A stretch of DNA of 64,000 nt from Myxococcus stipitatus. GTDB lineage: Bacteria > Myxococcota > Myxococcia > Myxococcales > Myxococcaceae. The stretch is from the NCBI RefSeq assembly GCF_037414475.1, contig NZ_CP147913.1:4710001-4774000 (forward strand), written 5' to 3'. This document shows, piece by piece, positions 1 through 11,926 of this stretch. The notes below the pieces were generated by a model. The model saw nothing but the letters and a program-made list of their open reading frames with translations. It ran no database searches and was not told the origin of the DNA. Positions within the stretch are counted from its first letter, which is position 1, and the number at the start of each line of letters is the position of its first letter. A program made the position numbers and the translations under genes.

Positions 1-176
1 CTCGCAGAACGCAGCTCACTCCCAACCGAAGTCGTCGCCGTGAGGCGAGGCTGAGGTGGAGGCGAGTGGCTGTGAACTACAAGCGAAATAGTGAATTCTT
101 CCGGGCCTGCTGCGAAGAGCAGGGGTCTGGGCCTTGGTTTCGAGTTTCGACAATCCGCCGGGAGGCGGGCGTTAGA

Positions 177-190
<14 letters not shown>
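1..190 (+). other. 16S-23S spacer, 3' part
   Basis: This is the stretch just before the 23S rRNA and is presumably the end of the 16S-23S internal spacer of an rRNA operon whose 16S gene lies outside the window. I see no tRNA cloverleaf here. Its last bases (177-189) pair with sequence just after the 23S gene. No protein gene is supported. Confidence 0.7.
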
Positions 191-3165
<2,975 letters not shown>

Positions 3166-3316
3166 CGCGCCCCCTTACGGGGAGTAAGGGACTCGGGGCC
3201 AAGGCCGAGGCTGGAATGCCACTGACGCATTCCCCCGGAAGAAACACTTAGCGCACAGCGAGGCTTGTACTCGCAGAATGCTGCAACTTACCCTTCGTAT
3301 GCACTGTCTCTTGTTT

Positions 3317-3432
<116 letters not shown>

Positions 3433-3440
3433 TTCTTTTT

Positions 3441-3479
3441 GAGAAGCCCTCGTCGCCTCGTGCGACGGGGGCTTTTCTC
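3441..3479 (+). terminator. rRNA operon terminator
   Basis: A GAGAAGCCC...CGTCG arm pairs with CGACGGGGGCTTTTCTC after a short loop, and T-rich sequence follows. The position directly after the 5S gene fits Rho-independent termination of the rRNA operon. The stem could also stop transcripts arriving from the opposite-strand oxidoreductase gene. Confidence 0.85.
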
Positions 3480-3530
3480 TTTTCCGCCCCCCGCCGCCTG
3501 GCGGCCCTTTCCAGGGCCCGGGCGGGCCTT

Positions 3531-4502
3531 TCAGGGCACTCGCAGCACCACCTTTCCCACCGTCCGTCTCGTCTCGAGCTCCTCGTGTGCTTGGGATGCC
3601 GCCGCAAGATCCACGATCAGACCGACCTTCACTCGCAAGCCCCCGGAGCTCAGCAAGTCTCCCAATGCCTTGCGAGCCTTCCGCTGAAGCGCATCGGGGT
3701 GTTGGGTTCTCAGCCAGTATGCGCTGACCTTGAGAGACTTTGCGTAGAGTGATTCGACGGCGACCGGTGGTGGATCTCCACTCGCGCTGCCGAATGAGAC
3801 GAGATGTCCGAAGGGTGCCAGGGATTCCAGGCTGCTGGCCCAGGTGCTTGCTCCCACGGAGTCCAGCACCACCTCGACTCCGTTTCCTCCCGTGAGTTCG
3901 CGCACCCAGTCCGAGACCGACCGCGCCCCGCCGTAGATGAAGACCTCGTCCGCTCCCGCTTCCTTCGCGAGTCGTGCCTTGGCTTCATTGGACACCGTCC
4001 CGAGCACCATGGCGCCGGCCTGCTTCGCGAGTTGAATCGCCAGCAATCCCACGCCTCCCGCGGCGGCGTGAATCAGGACTCGCTGGCCCTGTTCAAGTCG
4101 CGCCGAGGTGTGAACCAGGTGCCAGGCCGTAAGCCCTTGCACCAGCAGTCCCGCGCCCTCCTCGAAGGTGACGTGGTCGGGCAATTCCAGCAGCTCCTCT
4201 GCCGGCGCCGTCATGAGCTCCGCGTAGCTTCGAGGCGCCATCGCCACCACTCGGCGTCCCAGCCAGCGCGAGTCGACACCGGGACCCATCTGGTCCACGA
4301 CTCCTGCCGCCTCGCTTCCGAGGATTCTGGGCAAGGGGACGGCGGCGTCGTAGTGGCCTCGGCGGCGCTCCGTGTCCGCGAAGTTCACTCCCGCGGCTTT
4401 GACGCGGATGCGGACCTCTCCTGGCCCTGGCGTCGGGTCCTCCACGTCCTCGAGCCGCAACACCTCCGGCCCACCGACCTTGTGATAGCGAATGGCTTTC
4501 AT
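3531..4502 (-). CDS. zinc-independent quinone oxidoreductase-like MDR protein
   Basis: The 323-aa product belongs to the medium-chain dehydrogenase/reductase superfamily, quinone oxidoreductase (QOR) branch, which reduces quinones or enones with NADPH in the cytoplasm. The N-terminal GroES-like part has GPGEVRIRVKAAGVNFAD, typical of QOR. The nucleotide-binding motif AAAGGVGLLAIQLAK sits in the middle, and ELETRRTVGKVVL is the usual QOR ending. The Cys/His ligands of zinc-type alcohol dehydrogenases are absent. The start MKAIRYHKVGG is preferred because it is where QOR proteins normally begin; an upstream in-frame ATG would add eight residues. The gene is convergent with the rRNA operon. The substrate cannot be told from sequence. 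Confidence 0.88.
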   Translation of the reverse strand: MKAIRYHKVGGPEVLRLEDVEDPTPGPGEVRIRVKAAGVNFADTERRRGHYDAAVPLPRILGSEAAGVVDQMGPGVDSRWLGRRVVAMAPRSYAELMTAPAEELLELPDHVTFEEGAGLLVQGLTAWHLVHTSARLEQGQRVLIHAAAGGVGLLAIQLAKQAGAMVLGTVSNEAKARLAKEAGADEVFIYGGARSVSDWVRELTGGNGVEVVLDSVGASTWASSLESLAPFGHLVSFGSASGDPPPVAVESLYAKSLKVSAYWLRTQHPDALQRKARKALGDLLSSGGLRVKVGLIVDLAAASQAHEELETRRTVGKVVLRVP

Positions 4503-4732
4503 GAGGCCCTCGTAACAACGACCCATGTTTCATGCCGTCCTTCTCCTCCCCTTGGAGCGGCGGGGCTCCTGCGTCGAGCGGGTCCGTTGAGGGTGTCTCT
4601 GTTCCGTTGCCATTGGCTCATGGCACCTGAAAAATGACGGAATGGCGGGTCGAGCGCGGAGTGTGACTGGCCTCGCCCGGCCTGGCTTGCTTGAGTGGTG
4701 GTGTCCCCCCTTCAGGCACGAGGAACCCCCGA

Positions 4733-5179
4733 ATGAAGCTCCTTGGTCCATCGCTCGGTGTCCTTCTCGCAACCGCAACCCTCGTCGCGCCCACTCGCTC
4801 CGAAGCCGCCGCGGTTCGCCTGGCGCTCGGGGCTGACTATTGGATTGATGAGAGTCCCGCCTTCAGCTTCCTGCTGGGCGTTGAGGGCCAGCTCGCGGGG
4901 CCTATCTCGGTGGGGGCTCGCTTCGGTGCGTCCCTTCTCACCGATGGCAATGATGTGGGCATCCCCCTCGACCTGGTCCTCCGGGCCAATATCGCCAGCG
5001 CCAAGGTGTACGTGGAAGGACTTGTCGGTCCCTGGATTGTGATTGACCGGAACGATGCCCTTCGGGCCCATGCCGCATTTGGCTTTGGCCTCCAGGGCAA
5101 GGCGGCCAGCATCGGCATCGAGGTGGGCTACCTCGACCCTCGAGCCATCATCGGCCTGCGGCTGGCGTACAAGTTCTGA
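4733..5179 (+). CDS. small secreted or outer-membrane protein of unknown function
   Basis: I do not recognise this 148-aa protein. It begins with a clear Sec signal peptide (MKLLGPSLGVLLATATLVAP, cleavage probably after SEA-A). The rest alternates hydrophobic and glycine-rich segments (LALGADYWID, GVEGQLAGPISVGARFG, AAFGFGLQGKAASIGIEVGY) and ends in LRLAYKF. That pattern resembles a small outer-membrane beta-barrel with a terminal phenylalanine. GAGGAA eight or so bases upstream supports this start. The barrel assignment is inference from the residue pattern only. Confidence 0.75.
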   Translation: MKLLGPSLGVLLATATLVAPTRSEAAAVRLALGADYWIDESPAFSFLLGVEGQLAGPISVGARFGASLLTDGNDVGIPLDLVLRANIASAKVYVEGLVGPWIVIDRNDALRAHAAFGFGLQGKAASIGIEVGYLDPRAIIGLRLAYKF

Positions 5180-5182
5180 CGT

Positions 5183-5383
5183 TCAGTAGTGGGGTGGGCG
5201 CTCGTGCTGACGGGCGTCCACCAGCCCGGGCTCTGCTTCCAGCTTCTTCTTGAGCAGGTCCAGCTCCACACGCAGCGCTTCGATGACCCGCTGCTGCTCG
5301 TAGAGCACGTCGCTCAGCTCCTGCAGCGTCTCCTGCTGCTGCATGTAGCGAATCTCCAGCTCCGCGATGCGCGACTCGTCCAT
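5183..5383 (-). CDS. slyX: SlyX family protein
   Basis: The 66-aa product matches SlyX, a short coiled-coil protein of unknown biochemical role found in many proteobacteria. The heptad-rich stretch IAELEIRYMQQQETLQELSD and the later LYEQQRVIEALRVELDLLKKK are characteristic, and the ERPPHY ending fits the conserved 'PPHY' tail. The length is close to the usual 70 aa. It is convergent with the upstream small secreted protein and divergent from the helical-repeat gene at 5447. Longer upstream reading in the same frame lacks SlyX similarity, so the ATG at 5383 is chosen. Confidence 0.9.
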   Translation of the reverse strand: MDESRIAELEIRYMQQQETLQELSDVLYEQQRVIEALRVELDLLKKKLEAEPGLVDARQHERPPHY

Positions 5384-5446
5384 GGGGCCTACCCTTACCC
5401 TGGACCTACCCTTGCCGTCCTCACCCGAACACGCCCTCGTCACGCC

Positions 5447-5746
5447 ATGAACGTCCAGCAACACCTCCAGCGGGCTCGAGAGCTCCTCGCCCGGGACCAG
5501 TCCGAGATGGCCGAGTCCGCGCTCAGCGACGCCATCGACGCCTCCGTCGCCGCGGAGGACATCGTCCTGCTCACCCAGGCCCGATTCGCGCTCGGGGAGC
5601 TCCTCTTCCAGCAACAGCGTGACGAGGAGGCGCTCCCCTACCTCCAGGCCGTCGTCCGCACCGAGCGCGTGGACGGCTCCGTCGACTTCGAGGTGAAGGC
5701 CTCCGCCCGGATGCTCCGGCAGATCCGCGGCATCGAGCCTCGCTAG
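5447..5746 (+). CDS. small TPR-like helical protein
   Basis: The 99-aa product is helical and reads like two to three degenerate tetratricopeptide repeats: RARELLARDQSEMAESALSDA, then LLTQARFALGELLFQQQRDE and LPYLQAVVRTE. There is no signal peptide, so it is probably cytoplasmic. It is divergent from slyX across 63 bp and convergent, 4 bp apart, with the larger TPR gene. No specific function can be assigned; TPR proteins usually act as protein-binding scaffolds. Confidence 0.7.
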   Translation: MNVQQHLQRARELLARDQSEMAESALSDAIDASVAAEDIVLLTQARFALGELLFQQQRDEEALPYLQAVVRTERVDGSVDFEVKASARMLRQIRGIEPR

Positions 5747-5750
5747 GGCC

Positions 5751-6737
5751 TCAGGGCAGGCTGCACGACTGTCGAATCAGCTCCATCCGGTCGGAGAAGC
5801 GCCGCTCGAGGTCCATGCGCGTCAACCTCGCGTCGTCCAGCAGCTTCGCCTGAAGTTGCATCGCACAGAGCGCGGCCAGGGCCTTGGGGCTCCCCAGGTC
5901 CAGGCGATCCGCCTGCCTCAAGGCCTCGCGCGCCCCGTCCATCTCCCCCATGCGATACAGCGCCTTCCCCAGTTCGAAGTACGCGAAGGAGAGCCGAGGG
6001 TCCTCTTCCGTGGCCCGCTTCAAGAGCCGCACCGCCTCCGAGTCCCGCCCATTCGCGCCCAGCACCAGGCCTTGCTCCACCAGCAGCCTGGCCCGTGGAA
6101 CCTTGCCGTGCAGCGCGGTGAGCACCGACCAGGCCTCCTCGGGTCTCCGGGCGGCGCTCAGCAGCCGCGCATACCTCAGCCCCATGAGCGGGTCGTCCGG
6201 CGCCTTCTGGTACGCCCGAGTCATGGCCTCGGCCGCGCCCGACATGTCGCCGATCTTCTCCTGAAGCTCCGCGCGCAGGACGTCCGGCCTGGGGTCGCCG
6301 GGTGCCACCTGGTTGGCCTTCTCCAGCGCGGCGTGCACACACCGCTCCATCCGCTGCTGGTCACACAGCCGCGCGAGCAGGAGCTGCGTCTCCACCGCGG
6401 CCGGCTCTCGCTTCTGCGCTTCCAGCGCCAGCTCCTGGGCTTCGACCGGGGCTCCGTCGAACAGCAGCTCCGCGGCCTCCCTCAGCTCCGCGGCGGTCGC
6501 CTTGGGGTGCTCTTTCAGGGGAAGGAGCACCTTCACCCGGGACTCCACACTCTTCGACACTCGGGCGATGGCCAGCTCCTGCTCTGGCATGTTCCTGGGC
6601 AGCGCGAGCGGGATGAGGTGAATCACGAACGCCGCGACACAGACACCCACCATGCTGCGCAGGCGCGTGTCCCTCCGAAGGCGTACGAGGAGGCGTCTCC
6701 CCAGGGAGGGCGCTTGCCCTGATTCCGTCAGCTCCAC
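5751..6737 (-). CDS. membrane-anchored tetratricopeptide repeat protein
   Basis: The 328-aa product has a basic N-terminus (RRLLVRLRRDTRLRS), one transmembrane segment at about residues 28-46 (SMVGVCVAAFVIHLIPLAL), and then a long run of TPR units to the end. Clear repeats include AAEAMTRAYQKAPDDPLMGL, AVRLLKRATEEDPRLSFAYF and ELGKALYRMGEMDGAREALR. The topology would be N-in with the TPRs in the periplasm. It starts 31 bp after the DUF2007/zinc-ribbon gene on the same strand, so the two are probably cotranscribed. The family is a scaffold class; the partner is unknown. Confidence 0.85.
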   Translation of the reverse strand: MELTESGQAPSLGRRLLVRLRRDTRLRSMVGVCVAAFVIHLIPLALPRNMPEQELAIARVSKSVESRVKVLLPLKEHPKATAAELREAAELLFDGAPVEAQELALEAQKREPAAVETQLLLARLCDQQRMERCVHAALEKANQVAPGDPRPDVLRAELQEKIGDMSGAAEAMTRAYQKAPDDPLMGLRYARLLSAARRPEEAWSVLTALHGKVPRARLLVEQGLVLGANGRDSEAVRLLKRATEEDPRLSFAYFELGKALYRMGEMDGAREALRQADRLDLGSPKALAALCAMQLQAKLLDDARLTRMDLERRFSDRMELIRQSCSLP

Positions 6738-6768
6738 GTCGTCCTTCTCCTCGAGCAGACGCCGCCGC

Positions 6769-7113
6769 TCACACCGCTCGAAGTCGCGTCCGAAGGCCCC
6801 GGGGGAGTTCCACCCCGCAGCTCCAACACAGCTCGAAGTTCCCAGGGTTCTCCTCGCGACAGCCCGGACACTCCACTGAACGCGCGGCCTCCTCCTGGTT
6901 CTCCCGCAGCTCCGCCAGCACGCCCCGCGCGTGCTCCAGGTCCTCCGGCAGGAGCCAGAGCTCCACCCAGGTCTCGCTGCTCGGAATCTCTCCGCTCAGA
7001 GGGGCCAGCGACTCGCCGCGCACCTCCACGGACATTCCCTCGGCTTCCAGCGTCCCCGCCAGGAGCCGCGCTTCTCCCACCGTGCGGTGCACGGAGAACT
7101 GCACACGCTTCAT
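6769..7113 (-). CDS. DUF2007 plus zinc-ribbon protein
   Basis: The 114-aa product joins two small modules. Residues 1-75 resemble DUF2007 ('putative signal transducing protein'): KRVQFSVHRTVGEARLLAGT, LEAEGMSVEVRGE and WVELWLLPEDLEHARGVLAE. Residues about 85-102 form a zinc ribbon with two CxxC knuckles (CPGC and CWSC). The start MKRVQFSVHRT is chosen because DUF2007 proteins begin there; an in-frame start 23 codons upstream is possible. It precedes the TPR gene in a likely two-gene operon and is divergent from the histidine kinase. Function is unknown. Confidence 0.82.
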   Translation of the reverse strand: MKRVQFSVHRTVGEARLLAGTLEAEGMSVEVRGESLAPLSGEIPSSETWVELWLLPEDLEHARGVLAELRENQEEAARSVECPGCREENPGNFELCWSCGVELPRGLRTRLRAV

Positions 7114-7379
7114 GTCTCTCTCTTCACAGAACGCGGGGCACTCGGCAACCACACCCACCCCTCTCCTCGTGCCTTCACTCACCGCTGCCTGCTCGTCTGC
7201 TTATTGTTCATGCTTTGTCACAAGTCGAGTGGAAGCTGACAAACGAGACTTCAGGGTGTTTGCCTTTCACTCCATGTCCAGGCGACAATCCGCGCTGACA
7301 GGTTGTCGGCTCAAGAGCTTCTCAGCGCACCTGTCATCCAGTGTGTGAAGGCTTTGTTCAGGAAGCGAGACGCCGTCCC

Positions 7380-9323
7380 ATGCGTGCGCACGCTCTCCAT
7401 CTCAGCGTATTTCTCGTGGCGCGCCCCGCGTGGGCACGACATGCCCTGGCTGCTCTCTGCGCCGGAGTCGCGTGGGGCCTCTCGTGGGTGCTGGCGCCGC
7501 TGCCTGGTGCGCTGCCCATTCTCCTGTCGCTCGCCGCGGTCCTGGTCGCGGCCCTCACGGGAGGCGTAGGGCCCGCCTGGCTGGCGACCTTCATGGGCGC
7601 ACTGTCCATTGTCTCACGGACCGACACCCGGTCCGCGGCCACCACGCTCCTGGAGCTCTCCTTGTTCGTCGCGCTGGGAGGGCTCGTGGCCGTCCTCTCG
7701 GGGCGTCGTGGTTCTGGAGGCACGGCCAGTCCCCAACTTCCGCCGGCCCGGCCCGCGGTGTCCCCACAGGAGGGGCTGGAGGCCCACCTGCTGCGAAACC
7801 TGGGCGATGCCGTGCTGGCCACGGATGCCCATGGCGTCGTGCGCTACCTCAACCCCGCCGCGGCGACCCTGCTCCAGTGTCCAGAGAGCGAAGCCATTGG
7901 CGCGCCGCTGTCCCAGGTGCTCCGCTCCAGGCCCGAGTCCGGCTCCTTCCCGCTCCGCCACGCGTCGAAACCCTCGGCCTGGTCTCCCTGGCCCCGCGCG
8001 CTCCGGCGCCGCGATGGCGGAGAACTCCCCATCGAGGAGTGCACCACACCCCTTCGCGGACCCGCTGGTGAGGAGCTGGGCGCGGTGTGGATGTTTCGGG
8101 ATGCGACCTCTCGCCGTCAGTTCGAACTGGAGCGCTCGAGGTTGCTCGAGCGTGAGCGCTCGGCGCTCGCCGAAGCCCAGGCGCAACGCGAGCGCATGGA
8201 CTCCCTCTTCTTCCAGGCCCCCGTCGCCATCGCCGTCTTCCGTGGACCGGAGCACGTCTGCGAACTGCTGAACCCCCAGGCCCGCGTGCTCCTGGAGGTC
8301 GACGGTGCGGCCCTGGGCAAGCCCTTGCGCGACGTCCAGCCAGGAATGGACCCCGGGCTGCTCCGCCTGCTCGATGAGGTCTATCGCGAAGGCATGCCGT
8401 TCTCCGCGCGCGAGGTGCCCTTGCCCACGCCGCCTTCCGTGGGCACACCCATGCACGCGCGACCATCGCGATACCATGACGTCTCCTGGCAGCCCTGGCG
8501 TGATGCCCGCGGCGCCATTCAAGGCGTCATGGCCGTGGCGGTGGATGTCACCGGGCTCGTGGTGTCCCGCCGCGCGGCGGAGGACCTGGCTGGCGAGCTG
8601 CGCGAGGTCGTCCAGGCGCGTGATGAATTCCTCTCCATCGCGAGCCACGAGCTGCGCACCCCCATCACCTCCGTCCAGCTCCAGCTCCAGTTCCTGCTGC
8701 GCATGGCGCCCACCGCCGGCTCGGATGGCGCCACGTCGCTCGTGCATCGGCGGGTGGAGGCCACGCTGCGCTCCGTGGCCCAGCTCCATCAGCTCGTCGC
8801 CACGTTGCTCGATGTGTCTCGCATCCGCGCGGGACGGCTCGACCTGCATCGCGAGCGCATGGACCTGTCCTCGCTGACACAGGAGCTGGTCTCCCGCGCG
8901 CAGGAAGATGCCGCTGGCGCACGTTGTCCGGTGCGCCTGGTCGTCTCAGAACCCCTGTTTGGAAACTGGGACCGCGTCCGCCTGGAGCAGGTCATCACCA
9001 ATCTGCTCTCCAATGCACTCAAGTATGGCGCTCAGCGCCCCGTGGAAATCCACGTCACCCGCGAGGGCGACTTCGCCTGCTTGCGCGTGAAGGACCAGGG
9101 CATCGGCATCGCCCCCGAGGACCAGGCGCGCATCTTCCACCGCTTCGAGCGCGCCGTGTCCCAGCGCCACTACAGCGGCTTCGGGCTGGGCCTGTGGATC
9201 GTCCGGCAGATTGTCGAGGCGCTCGACGGCGACATCACCGTGGAGAGCCAGCCCAACGCGGGCTCCACGTTCATCGTCCGGCTTCCCCTCGAGAGCCCCT
9301 CCGCCATCGACGCGACCGGGTGA
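7380..9323 (+). CDS. membrane PAS-domain sensor histidine kinase
   Basis: The 647-aa product is a hybrid-free sensor kinase. An N-terminal block of three to four membrane segments (about residues 15-105, e.g. ALPILLSLAAVLVAALTGGV) resembles the DUF4118/KdpD-like membrane module. Two PAS domains follow (about 130-250, containing VLATDAHGVVRYLNPAAATL, and 275-395). The dimerisation/phosphoacceptor motif SHELRTPITS puts the active histidine near residue 423. The ATPase domain has the N box (ITNLLSNALKYG), G1 (DQGIGIAPED) and G2 (GFGLGLWIV). No response regulator lies next to it, so it is an orphan kinase. The ATG at 7380 is preferred; an in-frame upstream codon adds 13 residues. Confidence 0.93.
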   Translation: MRAHALHLSVFLVARPAWARHALAALCAGVAWGLSWVLAPLPGALPILLSLAAVLVAALTGGVGPAWLATFMGALSIVSRTDTRSAATTLLELSLFVALGGLVAVLSGRRGSGGTASPQLPPARPAVSPQEGLEAHLLRNLGDAVLATDAHGVVRYLNPAAATLLQCPESEAIGAPLSQVLRSRPESGSFPLRHASKPSAWSPWPRALRRRDGGELPIEECTTPLRGPAGEELGAVWMFRDATSRRQFELERSRLLERERSALAEAQAQRERMDSLFFQAPVAIAVFRGPEHVCELLNPQARVLLEVDGAALGKPLRDVQPGMDPGLLRLLDEVYREGMPFSAREVPLPTPPSVGTPMHARPSRYHDVSWQPWRDARGAIQGVMAVAVDVTGLVVSRRAAEDLAGELREVVQARDEFLSIASHELRTPITSVQLQLQFLLRMAPTAGSDGATSLVHRRVEATLRSVAQLHQLVATLLDVSRIRAGRLDLHRERMDLSSLTQELVSRAQEDAAGARCPVRLVVSEPLFGNWDRVRLEQVITNLLSNALKYGAQRPVEIHVTREGDFACLRVKDQGIGIAPEDQARIFHRFERAVSQRHYSGFGLGLWIVRQIVEALDGDITVESQPNAGSTFIVRLPLESPSAIDATG

Positions 9324-9746
9324 CTACTCCTCCTGCCGCAGTTCATGCGGCAGCACCACGTGTGCATGCCTTGGCGCGCGCACGTGCAATTCCTGCGTGA
9401 GCAGCGCGTCCAGCATGTCCAGGAGGGCGTCATAGTGCGGCCCGGCTCCTCGCGCGGGGAGCTGCTTCGCGGCCAGCCGCACCCGAGGTGACTCCTCGTC
9501 CTCGAACGCGAGCGTCACCGCGAGCCCCTCCGGGTCGCCTGCTTGGGGAACCAGCACCACGGGCGCTGGCTGCTGGCTCGCCTCCTCCACGAGCGGCGCG
9601 AGCCTCTGTGCCTCATGCGGCGTCAGGTCCCGCTCCAACACCACCTCGCCCTGCTCCAGGACCCACAGGTGTTTGAGTCCCTCCACCCTCAAGGCCTGGG
9701 CCGCCGTGTTCGTCCGGCCGCTGCGCTCGTAGGTCATCGTCCTCAC
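9324..9746 (-). CDS. hypothetical protein
   Basis: I do not recognise this 140-aa acidic protein. It reads VRTMTYERSGRT at the start, followed by a predicted alpha/beta stretch (LKHLWVLEQGEVVLERDLTP) and ends in HAHVVLPHELRQEE. The GTG at 9746 is preferred because GGAGGA lies about eight bases before it; the ATG three codons on is too far from that site. Its stop abuts the stop of the histidine kinase, so the two genes converge with no gap. Nothing links it to the kinase. Confidence 0.7.
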   Translation of the reverse strand: MRTMTYERSGRTNTAAQALRVEGLKHLWVLEQGEVVLERDLTPHEAQRLAPLVEEASQQPAPVVLVPQAGDPEGLAVTLAFEDEESPRVRLAAKQLPARGAGPHYDALLDMLDALLTQELHVRAPRHAHVVLPHELRQEE

Positions 9747-9964
9747 GCCGTCTCCTCCGTGAAAAGACGTAGGCATCCCATCGGGATTCGCCATCCCCGC
9801 ACGGGGGCGGGGCGGCCCGCAGCACGGGCGCACCGGGAGCCCACCCCTCGGACGTGTGCTTCAGGACAGCGTTGCGAGCCCTCCGTTCGAGTGTCCCTCC
9901 GCGAGGCCATCTCTACGGTGCACCCGTCCCGGGCACTTCGGTTCGGGACTCTGGAGGTTCTCTC

Positions 9965-10177
9965 ATGGGCAACAAGGGAAGTGGCAAGACGCCGAGCGGC
10001 AATGACTCGCGCTCCGACACCAAGAATCCCAACAACCCCGCGCACAAGTCCGCGCAGGACAACCGCTCCAATCAGATGAACCCGAACCACTCGCCCAGCA
10101 AGGGCCCGGGTGGCTCGCCTCCGGCGAACACGCCGGGGGGTGGGGGGCGTCCTGGCTCGGATTCGTCGAAGCACTGA
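9965..10177 (+). CDS. small hydrophilic Asn/Ser/Pro-rich protein
   Basis: The 70-aa product has almost no hydrophobic residues and is probably disordered. It holds two imperfect copies of one motif: NDSRSDTKNPNNPAHKS and DNRSNQMNPNHSPSK. Similar short proteins with an N-D-x-R-S-x-x-x-N-P-N core occur in several bacteria, but I know of no established function. GGAGG about ten bases upstream supports the start. The gene stands alone and converges on the lipoprotein/TonB receptor operon. Confidence 0.7.
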   Translation: MGNKGSGKTPSGNDSRSDTKNPNNPAHKSAQDNRSNQMNPNHSPSKGPGGSPPANTPGGGGRPGSDSSKH

Positions 10178-10247
10178 GCACCGAGCCCGCCGTGTGATGC
10201 CGATTCTCCAGGCGGGCCAGCGCGCTGGGGATGAGTCTTGCTGACTC

Positions 10248-10302
10248 CACGGCGGCGCGGTGTGTCGCACGTGACCGCGACCTTGCTCACCGCGCCACCG
10301 TG
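10248..10302. terminator. long inverted repeat between convergent genes
   Basis: CACGGCGGCGCGGTG at 10248-10262 pairs with CACCGCGCCACCGTG at 10288-10302, 14 of 15 positions, with a 25-base loop. It lies between two convergent genes and could end transcription from either side, but no T-run follows, so the terminator role is uncertain. Confidence 0.5.
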
Positions 10303-10316
10303 GGAGGGTGCTTGCT

Positions 10317-11156
10317 TCAGCGCACCTTGGGTGAGCACTCACCTTCGCCGCGGAAGTGGCCCGCCGTGCGAACCAGCGAGGTGACGAAGTCTCGCAGGGT
10401 GTGCACGTTGCCCGCCCCGCCCGTGCCGTACTGGCCCGACGGAAGCTCCGTGAGGTCCACCGCGGCCAGTTCGTCCATCGTCACCTCGCCGTCCGGACCC
10501 GCGAAGCCCAGCTTGTCCGCCTCCGCGATGGCGTTGAAGCGCATCTTCGCGTCGGGCGACTGGAGGTCGTCGAAGAACAGGTGGTCGCCGTGGATGGTCA
10601 ACTGCACCGTCTCCTCGCCATCCTTGGGCACCGTCACGCCCGAGCCCAGCTCCGGGCTCTCGCAGTGCTCGTAGAGCGTGTTCGTCTTGAAGCCCCAGGC
10701 AAAGCGCTTCGTGTCGCGGCCCTTCGTCGCCGCGCCCTCGATGTAGACGCTGAAGCCCTCCGTCTTCATCCGCTCCACGTCCGCGGCGTCGGCGTTGCCC
10801 GCCACCGCGCTGGCCGACGGTGCAATCGCGTAGCTGACGTGGTCCCACTCCCGCGCGGCCACGTCCTTGAAGGTCTCCACGGGCACCGGTCCCGGCTTGT
10901 GCACGTCGAACACGCGGGCCTGCGTGGACTGCGCGGCGACGTCGTCGTGTGTCTCCACCTTCACCTCGCCAATCACCACGAGGAACTTGTCGAAGCGCAC
11001 CGACCAGCCGTCGGTGAAGCCCGCCTTGTCGCCTTCGGCCGCGGGGATGCCCTTCTCGATGAAGTCCTCGCCGTACGTGGTGAACGTCACGGTGCCCGTT
11101 CCATCACTGCAGGCGACGAGTCCCAGGCACGACAAACCCAGCATCCAGTTCTTCAT
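10317..11156 (-). CDS. lipoprotein of TonB-receptor operon
   Basis: The 279-aa product starts with a lipoprotein signal (MKNWMLGLSCLGLVAC; lipobox LVAC). I do not recognise the mature domain. It begins TVTFTTYGEDFIEKGIPA and contains DGWSVRFDKFLVVIGEVKVE, a beta-rich pattern suggesting a periplasmic or surface binding domain. Its start overlaps the stop of the preceding lipoprotein gene by four bases (ATGA), so it is the third gene of the receptor operon and probably acts with the receptor in ligand capture. The ligand is unknown. Confidence 0.82.
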   Translation of the reverse strand: MKNWMLGLSCLGLVACSDGTGTVTFTTYGEDFIEKGIPAAEGDKAGFTDGWSVRFDKFLVVIGEVKVETHDDVAAQSTQARVFDVHKPGPVPVETFKDVAAREWDHVSYAIAPSASAVAGNADAADVERMKTEGFSVYIEGAATKGRDTKRFAWGFKTNTLYEHCESPELGSGVTVPKDGEETVQLTIHGDHLFFDDLQSPDAKMRFNAIAEADKLGFAGPDGEVTMDELAAVDLTELPSGQYGTGGAGNVHTLRDFVTSLVRTAGHFRGEGECSPKVR

Positions 11157-11926
11157 TGCGCGGCTCCTTCTTCCCACGTCACCACGTAGGCGGTTGTGTC
11201 TTCCACGCCGCGCAGCAGGGCGTTGCGTGCCTGGCTGTCGGCGGGGAAGGTGTAAGTGCCATCCGCGTCCGGGTCGGTCGCGGTGGCGAAGTCGATGCGG
11301 TCCATCCACTTCCTCAGGTCCACGGAGATGCGTACCCGGCCCGCTTCCTTCCCGAGAGACTTCTCGAAGCGAACGCCGGCCACGGGCTTGGGCAGGTCCA
11401 CCTCCACGTCGAAGCGCACCTGGCCCTTGTCCACGTGGGCCGCCGTGCCCGTCAGGCGCACCGCGTGGCCCTTCAGCACACCCCGCGCGTCCGTGGCCGA
11501 GGTGGGCGCGGGCAGCGTGAGTTCGAGCGAGCCGTATTCGCCGGTGACCGCGCTCGCGGTGCCCAGCGTCATGACGCCACCCAGGAGGTTCACGGTGTGC
11601 GTCTCGAGCAGTTCTCCCAACGCGTCGCCTGGGATGTAGTGGCCGGGGTGCGCGTGCGCCGTGCCTCCGATGAGCGAGTACAGGTTGAGGCGCGAGGGCC
11701 GGCTCGACAGCAGCACTCGGCCCTCGAAGAAGCGCACCGGGCCCAGGGAGACATGCGCGGTGTCGAGGGTGACTTTCCAGCCACGTTCATTGGGTTGCTG
11801 TGACAGCGCGATGGCTGTTGTCTCCACGTTGAAGGTGCGGCGCTCCGCTTCGCTGCCACAGCCCAGCGAGAGGGTCGACGCGGCGGCGAGCGCCACCGCG
11901 CCCTTCAGGATGCCTCTGCGATTCAT
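11153..11926 (-). CDS. Tat-type lipoprotein of TonB-receptor operon
   Basis: The 257-aa product starts with NRRGILKGAVALAAAS followed by a lipobox (SLGC), a mix of twin-arginine-like and lipoprotein signals. The mature part is beta-rich and contains an unusual His cluster, TAHAHPGHYIPGDALGE. I do not recognise the family. The gene overlaps the receptor gene before it and the lipoprotein gene after it by four bases each (ATGA), so translation of the three is coupled. The His cluster suggests metal contact, which is inference. Confidence 0.82.
   Translation of the reverse strand: MNRRGILKGAVALAAASTLSLGCGSEAERRTFNVETTAIALSQQPNERGWKVTLDTAHVSLGPVRFFEGRVLLSSRPSRLNLYSLIGGTAHAHPGHYIPGDALGELLETHTVNLLGGVMTLGTASAVTGEYGSLELTLPAPTSATDARGVLKGHAVRLTGTAAHVDKGQVRFDVEVDLPKPVAGVRFEKSLGKEAGRVRISVDLRKWMDRIDFATATDPDADGTYTFPADSQARNALLRGVEDTTAYVVTWEEGAAQ

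Noticed and set aside
3166..3316. tRNA or small protein gene between 23S and 5S
   Set aside because: No cloverleaf or conserved T-loop is visible and the region is only 150 bp.
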